Shown here in pieces: positions 12,735 to 24,241 of a DNA stretch of 64,000 bases. This stretch comes from Bretschneidera sinensis (taxonomy: Eukaryota > Streptophyta > Magnoliopsida > Brassicales > Akaniaceae), in contig CM043705.1 in NCBI GenBank assembly GCA_023935145.1, forward strand, positions 54,671,084 through 54,735,083, given 5' to 3'. Position 1 is the stretch's first letter. Every line of letters begins with the position of its first letter. The position numbers and the translations under genes are program-made. Under the pieces are notes generated by a model that was not told the origin of the DNA, did no database searches, and saw only the letters and a program-made list of their open reading frames with translations.

Positions 12735-13015
12735 ACCACACAACTTGGGATGAATTGCACATGCCTCACATTTTACTTCACAATCTGGCATGAATTGCAC
12801 TTGACTCACATCTTACCCCACAGTCTGGCATGAATTGCACCTACCTCACATTATACCTTATAGCCTGGCATGAACTGAATTTGCCTCACATTTTACCTTA
12901 TAACCTGGCATGAATTGCACTTGCCTCACATTTTACCTCACAGCTTGGCATGAAATGCACCTGCCTAACATGAAACGTTACAGTCAAGCATGAAATGCAC
13001 CTACCAATTTTAACC
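12735..13015. repeat. Minisatellite, about 40-bp unit, six to seven copies
   Basis: Head-to-tail copies of a unit containing GGCATGAATTGCAC and CTCACATTTTACC recur every 40 bases, with increasing divergence toward the right end. No coding function is evident. Confidence 0.85.
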
Positions 13016-13435
13016 CACACAAAATGGCTTTAAATAGTGGCCAAGGTTTTACATATCTCTACATTTTTGTCTGGTTCCAAGTTCATGTTCTTGAGAAGTT
13101 AACATAAACAGATCGTGTTCATAGCATTTCATCCATTTTACAAGAGTAAAGGGATCGAGTGGGTGAATTGTCATGAACAATAATCTCTTTATGGGAATGG
13201 TTTCTTATTTTCTTTTATTATTAATTTGATGCGGAACTGCAGCAGTGTACGTAGCAAATATGTCAGGAAAATGTTCAAGATCACTATAAATGGATTATGT
13301 TCATGGCACTTCATATATTTTCTAAAATACTACATACCTGGTAGAAAATATGAAATGTCATGAACAACAATCTCTTTATAGATATGATTTGAACAAACCA
13401 ACCTACTTACGAAGATGTCAAAAGTAAAGAGACTA
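13016..13435. other. Intergenic, with a diverged direct repeat
   Basis: Segments near 13100-13200 and 13285-13390 share several short blocks (AACA-ATCTCTTTATxG, TTCATxGCATTTCAT and GAATTGTCATGAACAA-like). This suggests an old local duplication. No gene is seen. Confidence 0.45.
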
Positions 13436-14775
13436 GAGGCAACACTACAAGTGTGAGGAGTTCAATTTTAGGTTTTAGGCCATCAATCACATTTTTCTCT
13501 CCACTAATCTGTGTCAGATTTTAATTATCTAAAATGGATCGTGTTCCTAGCAATTTACTAAATAAATATTTATAATTACCCTTTTTTTACCTGATAAAAA
13601 ATTCTGCCTATATTGTAGACTAGAATCAATTCAACATTTAAATCATCGTTACCAGCGTAAAACCATAAGATTAACTAATCAAAATTGTTCCTTCCCGTTT
13701 GGTTTTTAGTAATTTCATTCTTTTTTGTCTTCTACTGTAAAGTTTTTTTCAGGAGAAGATCTTCTCTAGTAACTTTGAGAAAATTCTCCCCAAATACACT
13801 ATTGGATGAATGTCATGTCATCCATAGTGTTGATGTGTCATTCATGCAATAATGCACTTGGTGAAAATTTTCCCCGAGTTAGTGGAGAGGATCCTAGTCC
13901 AAAGTTTTCTATGTTGCTGTGTAGGTATTACCATCATCTTCATAAGCAATTTTGCCACCCATAGGACACATCACTACAACCTGCCAAGAAGATTTGAAGA
14001 GATCTAGCCATATCTCTTCAGATCTTGCCGGATCTGAAGCGTCGCTTATAACCTCAAGGCCTAGTGTGCTGATCTCCAAAATTTTAGTTTTATTTTTTAT
14101 TTTAAAATATTAAATATTTATATTTTTAATTTAATGTAAGGCTAAAATAATAATAGTGTTTTTAAAGGTAACATATAAATCTGAATAGATGGTCTTATTG
14201 GAGACACACCCAAAATACTAGAGTAGCACTGTTTCACACACAAGCAAAAGTACAAGGTTATTTTTTCAATTAACTCTAGAATTTTAGCTATCTTTTTATG
14301 GTAATTCACCAAATATTTATGTATAGCTATCCTTTCTGCTTGATAAAATTTATTCCTATATCGCAGACTAAAGTTAATTCAACATTTATATCATTACGTA
14401 CCAAAAATCATAAGATTTATTAGTCAAAATTGTCCCTTCCTATTTGGTTCTTTGTAATTGATTCATTCTTTCTTGTTTCTCACTGTGAAATTACTATGTA
14501 ACCTGCAGATCTTACCACCATCTGTTGCCATCCTCATGACACATCACTGCCACCTTCCAAAAGAGATTTTGAGATATTCAGCCGCATTACTTCAATTCTT
14601 GTGGATCAGAAGCGACGATGATCATCTCGAGGCCTGGCGTGTTGACCACTCAAATTTAAGTTTTTTCTTGATATTTTTCTTTTAAAATTGAAGACTTATA
14701 TTTGTAATTTATGGGTAACGGTAAAATAGTAATGATTTTTTTTTTCTTTTAAAGGTAACAGATAAATTTAAAAAA

Positions 14776-15978
14776 TGAAAATTTTATGATGCCAAAAAGA
14801 CTTTTTGCGACATGAGGCCACAATCATATAAAATTTTGTAATTAAATAATGAAATCTCATAACTCATATATCAAATTTCATAACCAAGCTTTTATTTTTT
14901 TATAACTATATAATTTTGGTAAGATATTTATGAAATAATATACACGAGGTCTATAAAATCACAAAATAATTTTCAAGGGATTTTATCTCTCTAGAATTTG
15001 AATTCCCCGAAAACCCTTCATATTTCGTACTTTTCCTAGTTAGAACTTCATATTTTGTAACACATGTTTTAATTTTCGTAATTTAAATATTTTTTTCACA
15101 ACTTAACCTTCATATTTCGTAACTTAAGTATCATTTTTCTTAATAAAAAAAATACATTATCAAATTTCGTAACCAAGTCTTCATATTCTGTAATTCATGC
15201 TTTATTTTTCATAACCTAAATATTTTTCGTAACTTAACATTCATATTTCATAAATTAGTTATTAAATTTTGTAACAAAAAAATTACTCTATCAAATTTCA
15301 TAATCAAGCCTTCATATTTTATAACTCGTGTCTTATTTTTCGTAACTTAACCTTCATATTTCGTAACTTAGGCACCATTTTTCGTAATCTAAAAAATACT
15401 ATCAAATTTTGTAACCAAACCTTCATATTTATTAACTCGTGCTTCAATTTTCATAACCTAAATATTTTTCATAACTTTATTTCATATTTCATAATTTAGG
15501 TATCACTGGAACGCCAATTGACAAACAATGAAAGCTTTTCTGGTCAAATTACATTCCGATTGCCAAATAGACATATAATTGATTGTTAATTGTTAATTGA
15601 TTATGAATTAATATAATTTGAATTAAATTATATTAATTTGTCAATTCACAATCAATGCATACTAGTGAGTTTAGAGAGACAAATATACTCTTAAGTTTAG
15701 TGAGAGAAAATACATTCGAAGAACATTTTCTATGGAATTCGAATTCTAGAGAGATAAAATCTCTTGAAAATTATTTTACGATTTTATAGAATTCACGTAA
15801 TTTTTTTCATAATTATCTTACTAAAATTATATACTTATAAAACATGAAGGCTTAATTATAAAATTTGATATATGGGTTACGAAATTTCATTATTTAGTTA
15901 TAAAATTTCATATCAAAGCGGCTTCATGTAGCCAAAAAAAAAAAAAAAAATCATTTCGGCATCATAATGGGACTCTTT
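14776..15978. mobile_element. Fold-back or MITE-like element, copy 1
   Basis: Terminal inverted repeats of more than 100 bases: the left end (TTATGATGCC, then blocks with AAATAATGAAAT and ATATATCAAATTT) matches the reverse complement of the right end (GGCATCATAA, read inward). The interior is dense in short variants of TTCATATTTCGTAAC and its complement. It has no transposase ORF. I could not identify a clean target-site duplication, so the superfamily is open. Confidence 0.65.
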
Positions 15979-16249
15979 AACAAAAGATCATATTGGAGAC
16001 AAACCCAAAGTATTAGAGTGGCAATGTCTCAAGATACATGGAGGTAATTGACATAAAAACCAAAAGTACAAGGTGATTTTTGTAACTAATCCTAAAATTT
16101 TATACTAAATTACAAATTTCATCCTTAAGGTATATGCATGTTTCCCCTTTGGTCCGTCATGTTTGCTTCTTAAAATCAAACCAACAAAAACATTTGTTAA
16201 CGTTTCCAATATTAACGTTTCCAAACCTTAGTTTTCTAGACGTAGAATA

Positions 16250-18137
16250 CTATCAATAATATAATTCATAAAGTTCATATCATACAAACAATCAATAATA
16301 TAATTCTTTATTATGTCATTTTTTTTTATTTTTCTATCATTAAAATTATCTCATTATGAGACTCATCTATCTATCAATCATTTAATAATCAAAACTAATT
16401 TTTTAGCATCTCAAGCATTAATAATAAATATATGAAACAAATATAATGCATGAATTTAAATTTTCTTTCTTTCTTTCTTTCTTTCTCATCAGATCATTTC
16501 ATATTATCATCTAGGAACATCTTCTCACATATCGATATGTTTCAGCCAAATCAGCTACCTTCTCGGTCTTCTCAGCCAGACCAAGTACCTTCCTGGTCTT
16601 CCCTTTTATGCATATGAGCAATAAAATGCAAGCAAGCATACATCAAAGCATTCAATTCAACTATCTATCTCTTTCTCAAATTTATTATTTTATCATATTT
16701 ATTAAATTGTCTCTTCATATATCATATCAATTTTTCAATCATATTTTCAGAAATTTCATATAGCTTCTCAGTATATTTTTTATTAATCTATCCTTTTTAA
16801 AATATAAATTCTTATATAATTAATATTCAACATACTATTTAATCTCTAATCAATCAGTCAATCAATTATCATACATAACAGAAAATACATCATTCAGTCA
16901 TTATAATTCAACAATTTACTTAAATATCATAAATTCATTTTTTATTGGTCTCATTTACTAAAAATAAATCTAACTCACCGCATAGCACTTAGAGCTACCC
17001 GTATATCACCTATTTGCCTTTCTTGCTCCTTTAAGCAATTTCTTGAGATTTCTGATCACCAGCACCTAATCATAAACTTTCATAAATCTTACTATTTCAT
17101 AACTTAATTCAAACAATATAATTATTTAGTTATGAGTCTTATTGAAAATTTATCTCAAATATGATGAAATCTTGCTATTGTAATTGGATAACTATACTAT
17201 CTCTAATATTGGAGAAAATTTCTTTATAAATTTTTGCTAAAAAATTTGAATTGAAGAAAGAAATAAACCAAATAGGATTTGGAGGAAAAATAAAGTCTCT
17301 GAAGCTCAGACTTGTAAACTTCCTTTTTTTTCGCTTCACAACTCAAAGACTATTTTTTTTCTCGCCGCTTCGCGTGAAGTCTGCGATTTTTTTTAAAAAT
17401 AATTTACATGTTTATCATCAATTTTTTACAATTCTGCCATCATTTAAAATTTATTGTTTTCTATTACATAATTATAGTTTTGCCATTATATAATTACAAT
17501 TTTACCATTTACCCTTTAAAAATAAATTCTTCATCTTTTCTTCCTTCCAAAATTTGTATAAAAGTTATAGAGAAATATTAAAAATTTATATTTTCTTCAA
17601 TTTTTTTAAATTATTTTACTCAACTTCAATCAATATTTTTCTTCAAAATTCATTCATTTCAATTTGAAATACTTTCTTCTTCAAAATTAACTCTTTTCAA
17701 CAAAATTTTCAATATTATTTCAAATCAATACTAAATATTTCATCAATGGATTATTTAATTCAATATAATATATGTAAAATTACTTTTTTACCTTTATTTT
17801 ATGAACACGAGTACTACAACTAGTGAAAGAGAAAATGCTAAGAAACTAGTAAGTATCTTAAGATAAACTTTCTAAGTGAGCTAAATTAACCTAGTCTATT
17901 TCAAGGTGGTTTAAACACATGAATCATGCTAGCAATTTATTTTGCAAAAAAAGTAGAAGCTTAACCAACCTTATTTGGCTATGGAAAATTACTATGTGCG
18001 GGGATTATCCTCGGAGATCCTTGTGCTCTTGTGGACTTAGTGAAGTTGGAAGAATGATTTGAATGAAGATTAGAATGCTAAAAAACAAAAGGTGGTCGAA
18101 AATGATGAAGAACTTTTACTAGTTATTTTTTGTGTTT
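16250..18137. other. Block present only in copy 1 of the duplication
   Basis: About 1.9 kb interrupts the collinearity of the tandem duplication. Copy 2 has an unrelated block of about 0.5 kb there (22095-22616). The block is AT-rich with a (CTTT)n run near 16465-16487. The region near 16975-17060 and the right end have the look of a noncoding LTR-type insertion, but no termini or duplication prove it. Confidence 0.45.
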
Positions 18138-18173
18138 CAAGCCTTTCCCTCTCTGATTTCCTCAACTCAAATC

Positions 18174-18197
18174 ACAAAAAAAAAAAAAAAAAAAAAG
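18174..18197. repeat. Poly(A) tract
   Basis: A run of over 20 adenines within copy 1. The matching site in copy 2 (near 22640) has only a short A-run. Confidence 0.8.
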
Positions 18198-19419
18198 AAT
18201 TACAGATAAATCCATCTCCTGACTTATAGTTCAATTTCTACCAAAAAAAAGAAATAAGAAAGAATTTGGAAAACATATTTTTTCTCTCCTTTTTCCCATC
18301 AGCCAAACACCTTGATTATCTTCTTTTTCCCCGATAAGATCACAAGTGTAAAGAATCTTTAAATACAGGGGGATTTTATTAGATAAATTTTGAGGGAGAG
18401 ATGTGAGTTTTGGAGGTTGTGTTTGTTGCCAAGAAAATGAAAGAAAGTGTTTTCTCATCAACCAAACATGGGTTTTTCTAAAAGATGTTGAGGAGTATCA
18501 AAGTTCGTTTCCTAAAAATATTGTCCTCTATTTCTTGTAAGAAAATTTCTATTTATAAAAAGGCGATTTTCTTAAGGTTTTTCTCTGATTCTTTTTTATT
18601 TTGTTTGCTCGAGAGTGAAACAAAAATGTCTAAAAACGATTTTGTTTTATAGATTTCTAAACAGGGGTTTGAGCACACTGTCATGAAGTGATATCATCTG
18701 TATCAATATGGTTTTACAGTCAATGCAAAAAATTTCAACTATGTGAAACGTAATACTTCTTCTTTGAAAATTAAAATCATGCTTTCTCTTGCCTCTCATC
18801 TTATAATAACTGTGCTCTTTGGTGGTTTGGTGGTTATGATGCATTAAAAACCCACGAGTTCACAATTTTTTCCTACCCACCCTTTACCTTTTGCAAGCAG
18901 CCAACAAAATGAATCATCTTCCAATAAGGGGATTTTAAATTAGAACTCCGATTACATTACGTGCACTTCGAATTCAAGAGATATCTCTTTGTCATAAGCA
19001 TATATTACAACTGTATACAGTGCATCTTTGGGTAACAGGCCAATCTGGCAACAACAACTAACTAAAAAGGTCAAAAGAAAAGTGATTTAGCATCTTCAAC
19101 ACTTAAAACGTGATGATGTCTGCTGTAAGCACTGTAAGAAGAAACGTAATCACATTACATATCCATACAAGGACGTAGTACAACATTCAAACTCTCTCAC
19201 AAAAGCATCATTAATTCCTCACAACTAATCCACACCACTTATCCTAATCATTTAGTTTGGGTAAATGAGAGAAGCATTTGGTAATAAATCTGCGGTTTTG
19301 AATTCCAGATCAAAATACAAAATGGGAATCTGATCTTCTATCCCAGCTTCCCACAAGAAAGAATTACACAACATTCTTTACAACAGTCATCATCACCATC
19401 CAACAGAATTGCACCGATT

Positions 19420-22400
19420 GACCAAAGACAACACTGCAGATGTGAGGAGTTCAATTTTAGGTTTTAGGTCGTCAATCGCATTTTTCTCCTCACTAATCTG
19501 TTTCAGAATTTAATTATCAGAAATGGTTCATGTTCCAAGCAATTCATTAAATATTTATGCATAGTTACCTTTTTTTGCTTGATCAAAAACTCTACTTATA
19601 TTGCAAACTAATGTCAATTCAACATTTATATCATCATTACCTATTTAAAACCATAAGATTTATTAATCAAAATTATTCGTTCCCATTTGGTTCTTAGTAG
19701 TTGATTCATTTTGTCTTCCATTTCAAAGTTTTCTATCTAGTTGTGTAGGTATTACCATCATCCTCGGATGCAGCATTGCCACCCTCAGGACACGTCACTA
19801 CCACCCGCCAAGAAGATTTGAAGAGATCTGGCCATATCACTTCAGATCTTGCCGGATTTGAAGTGCCGCTAATAACCTCGAGGCCTAGTTCGCTTATCTC
19901 CAAAATTTTTATTTTTATTTTTTATTTCAAAATATTAAAGATTTATATTTTTAATTTAATGGTAAGGCTAAAATAATAATAGTGATTTTAAAGATAACAT
20001 ATAAGTCAGAACATAATGTCATATTGGAGACAAACCCAAAATACTCGAGTGGCATTGTTTCACACAGAAGTACGAGGAGCTAATTGAGACAATGGCCAAT
20101 AGTACGAGGTGATTTTTTGTAATTAACTTTAGAATTTTACCTATCTTTTGATATTAATTCACTAAATATTTATGTATAGCTACCTTTTCTGCTTGATAAA
20201 ATTTATACCTATATCGTAGACTAAAGTTAATTCAATATTTATATCATCATTACCTACCAAAAATCATAAGATTTATTAGTCAAAATTGTTCCTGAATTCC
20301 TGTTTGGTTCTTTGTAATTGATTCATTCTTTCTTAAAATTACTATGTAACCCTGCAGATTTTACCACCATCTGTTGCCATCCTCAAGACACATCACCACC
20401 CTCCAGGATATATTTTAAGTGATTCAGCCGCATCACTTCAAATCTAGCCAAATCGAAAGCGACGATGATCATCTCGAGTCCTGGCATGTTGACCAATCAA
20501 TTTTAGTTTTTTCTTGATATTTTTCTTTTAAAATTAAAGACTTATATTTGTGATTTATCGGTAAGGATAAAATAGTAATGATCTTTTCTTTTAAAAGTAA
20601 CAAATAAATTTAACAAAGGAGAATTTTATGATGCCGAAAAGGCTTTTTACGACATGATGCTGTCATGATATAAAATTTTGTAACTAAATAATGAAATCTC
20701 ATAACTCATATATCAAATTTCGTAACCAAGATTTCATTTTTCGTAACTATATAATTTTGGTAAGATAATAATGGAATAATATACACGGGATCCCAAAAAA
20801 CACAATAATTTTCAAGGAATTTTATCTCTCTAGAATTTGATTTCCCTAGAAACCCTTCATCTTTCATAACCTAGATATTTTTCGCAACTAGAAATTCTTA
20901 TTTCGTAACACGTTTTTTATTTTTCGTAACCTAAATATTTTTTTTCGTAACTTAGTCTTCATATTCCGTAATGTAAGTATCATTTTTCGTAACAAAAAAA
21001 AATATTATATCAAATTTCGTAACCAAGCCTTCATATTTTGTAATCCGAAACTTATTTTTTATAACCTAAATATTTTTCGTAGCTTAACCTTCATATTTCG
21101 TAACATAAGTATCATTTTTCATAACTTAAAAAATACTATCAAATTTTATAACTAGTCATTCATATTTCGTAAATCATGTCTTCTTTTTTGTAGCCTAAAT
21201 ATATTTCATAACTTAACTTTGATATTTCATAACTTAACTATTATTTACTATTATCAAATTTTATAACTTAACCTTCCTTTTTCGGAACTTAGGTATGATT
21301 TTTCGTAACGTAAAAAATACTATCCAATTTTGTAATCGGGTCTTCACATTTAGTAACTTATGCTACAATTTTCATAACTTAAATATATTTCATAAGTTAA
21401 TCTTCATATTTTGAAATTTATGTATCACTGAAACACCAATTGGCAAACAATAAAAGTTTTTTGTTCAAATTACGTACCGATTGGCAAATAGACATATAAT
21501 CGATTTTTAATTGGCAATTTGCGATTAATACATACTGATGGCTTTAGAGAGAGAAAGAGATTTTTAAGATTAGAGAGAGAAAATGATGTTTGGAGAAAGA
21601 TTTTTCATGGAATTCAAATTCTAGAGAAATAAAATCTCTTGAAAATTATTTTGTGATTTTATGGACCTCACCTAGTATATTTTATGATTATCTTTCTAAA
21701 ATTATCTACTTACAAAATATAAAAGCCCAATTACGAAATTTGATATATGGATTATGGAATTTTATTATTTAGTTATGAAATTTCATCTCAAAATGTTCTC
21801 CGGCATTATAATGGGATTCTTTAACAAAAGATCATATCAGAGACAAACCCAAAGTACTAGAGTGGCATTGTCTCAAGGTACATGGAGGTAATTGACATAA
21901 AAGCCAAAAGTGTAAGGGGATTTTTGTAACTAATCCTGAAATTTTATACTAAATTGCAAATTCCATCCTTAAGGTTTATGTAAGTCTCCCTTTTGGTCCT
22001 CTATGTTTGCTTCTTAAAATCAAACTAACAAAACCATTTGTTAACATTTTAAACTTCCACCCACCAAACCTTAGTTTTCTAGACTTAGAATGTGGTAAAG
22101 ATCAAGCTGACACCTGATCTGACAATTAAACGTAGTATGGCACCAATTTTGCCATAAAAAATACATTTAAGCCAATATAGATCTTTGTAACATGTATTTT
22201 TCATAAATCTATGTTAGACAAAAACTTTTCACTTAAAAAGACTTTACTAAACATAATTAACAATAAAAAAAATCCCTTACAGCGTACCTCTATAAAAGTC
22301 TATGATTTTTTTTCAAAGAGTAAATTGTTTTACGTCCCTCACATTTGAATTTTATTTTATTTATATCCTTCATATTTTAATTGCCTCAATTAAAGGTCCA

Positions 22401-23953
22401 ACTTTTAATATTTTCTCAATTTATATATTTTGGGATTTAACTTTAAACACGACCTCTATTTACGTCTTTCTAGTATCGAAACCCAATATTACCCTCATCT
22501 CCTCCATCCCTCTCATCTATCCCTTTTATCTCAGTATATTCACCCAAAGAGAGAAAAACGAGAAAAGTGCTAGAGCGAGATTTTTCACTCCAATTTTCCA
22601 CCAACCAAATGCCATTCCCTCTCTGATTTCCTCTGCTCGTCACAAGAAAATTACAGACAAATCCATCTCTTGACATATAGTTCAACTTATAAAAAAAAGA
22701 AATAAGAAAAAAAAATTTAAAAAAAAACAAATTTTTTCCCTTTTTTCCAATCAACCAAACACTTTGATTATCTTTTTTTTCCCAATATGATCACAAGAAG
22801 TAAAAAGAATCCTTAAATACATGGGGATTTAATTTTTTTGGTTTCTACTAACACTTGTCGCACACTTTTAGACTTGCTTGTACATGCTATGCAAGCAGTG
22901 TGTGCACATTGTGCCAGCTAAAAAATCTCAGTTTGTGTAGTGTGTGCAGTGTTTTCTCATCAACCAAACATGATTTTTTTCTAAAAGATTTTGAGTTTCA
23001 AAGTTCTTTTCCTAAAAAGATTGTCCTCTGTTTCTTGTAAGAAAATATCTCTTTATAAATAGGTGACTTTCCTAAGGTTTTTCTCTGATCATTTTTTTGT
23101 TTTGTTTGCTTGAGAGTGAAACAAAAATGTCTAAAATCGATTTTGTTTTCGAGATTTCTAAACAGAGGTTTGCATACACTGTCATGAAGCGACATCATCT
23201 AGATAGAGATGGTTTTGCGGTCAATGCAAAAAATTTCAACTATGTGAAACGTAACACTTACTCTTTAAAAATTAAAGTCATGCTTTCCCTTGCCTCTCGA
23301 TCTTCTTATAATAGCTGTGCTCTTTGGTGGTTATGATGCATTCAAAACCTAGTTATTTCTAGTTGGCAAAATTTGTTTCATTTCCACCCACGAGTTCACA
23401 ATTTTTTTTTCCTACCCACCCTATATGTTTGGCAAACGGCCAACAACACGAATCATCTTCCAATAAGGGGATTTTAAATTAGAACTCCGATTACATTACG
23501 TGCACTTTGAATTCAAGAAATATCTCTTTGTCAATCATATATTACAACTGTATTCAATGCATCTTTGGGTAACAGGTCAATTTGGCAATAATAACTTACT
23601 AAAATGCTAAAAAGAAAAGTGATTTAGCATCTTCAACACTTAAACCGTGAATATGTCTGCTGTAAGCACAAACCTAATCACATTACATATTTATACAAGG
23701 ATGTGGTACAACATTCAAACTCTCTTACATCGCAACATTAATTCCTCATAACTAATCCACACCACTTATACTAATCATGTAGTTTGGGTAATGTGAGAAG
23801 CATTTGGTAATAAATCTGCAGTTTTGGGTTCCAAATCAAAATACAAAAATGGGAATCTATTCTTCTATCCTAGCTTCCCACAAGAGAGAATTACACAATA
23901 TTCATTACAACTCATAATGAAGACATGTCATAACCATCCAACAGCACAGATTG
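19420..23953. repeat. Direct tandem duplication, copy 2
   Basis: Second, shorter copy, directly adjoining copy 1: the end of copy 1 (CCAACAGAATTGCACCGATTG) runs into the start of copy 2. Its own end (CCAACAGCACAGATTG near 23938-23953) matches the end of copy 1. It ends about 290 bases from the last apyrase exon. Divergence from copy 1 is clearly visible by eye, so the duplication is not recent. Confidence 0.85.
20617..21822. mobile_element. Fold-back or MITE-like element, copy 2
   Basis: Collinear with 14776-15978. Left TIR near 20624-20730 (TTATGATGCCG), right TIR near 21715-21815 (CGGCATTATAATGGG). The same CGTAAC-rich interior is present. Presence at the same place in both duplicated units shows that insertion preceded the duplication. 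Confidence 0.65.
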
Positions 23954-24241
23954 TTCATTATAAACGTTGTGAACAAAATTTTACTACAATGGACAATCTT
24001 TACAATTCAGTTAGATAGTGATAACATGCCATTATCATCACTGTTATAACGAATATTTACTCTATCCTATCAACACGGAAGCCTTTTTTCTTTGTAAGTG
24101 CATCAACACGGTAGCCTAGGAGGGTCACTTTGGACAGCAGACCATGGAAGCACAACACAATCAAGCATTGTAATTACCTAGCTCTCAACTAGTCTGCAAA
24201 GCCCAGTTGGGTATGATCTCCCCTGAATAATGCTAATAAGA
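23954..24241. other. 3' flank of the apyrase gene
   Basis: Lies immediately downstream of the minus-strand apyrase stop. It probably includes the 3' untranslated region. I see no unambiguous polyadenylation signal and no other gene. Confidence 0.45.

Larger units (their letters stand above)
13436..19419. repeat. Direct tandem duplication, copy 1
   Basis: Shares long collinear blocks with 19420-23953: 13445-13560 with 19430-19550, 13950-16240 with 19770-22090, 18140-18440 with 22617-22830, 18460-18850 with 22950-23340, and 18870-19410 with 23400-23940. Copy 1 has a non-homologous block at about 16250-18137. No gene in it is recognisable, and both copies are broken by stops. Confidence 0.85.

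Noticed and set aside
22302..22754. Overlapping plus and minus ORFs of about 100 codons
   Set aside because: AT-rich low-complexity sequence with no motif; they overlap each other on opposite strands.
23097..23336. 79-codon plus ORF in duplication copy 2
   Set aside because: Its counterpart in copy 1 (near 18600-18845) has several stops and no family is recognised, so it is probably chance.
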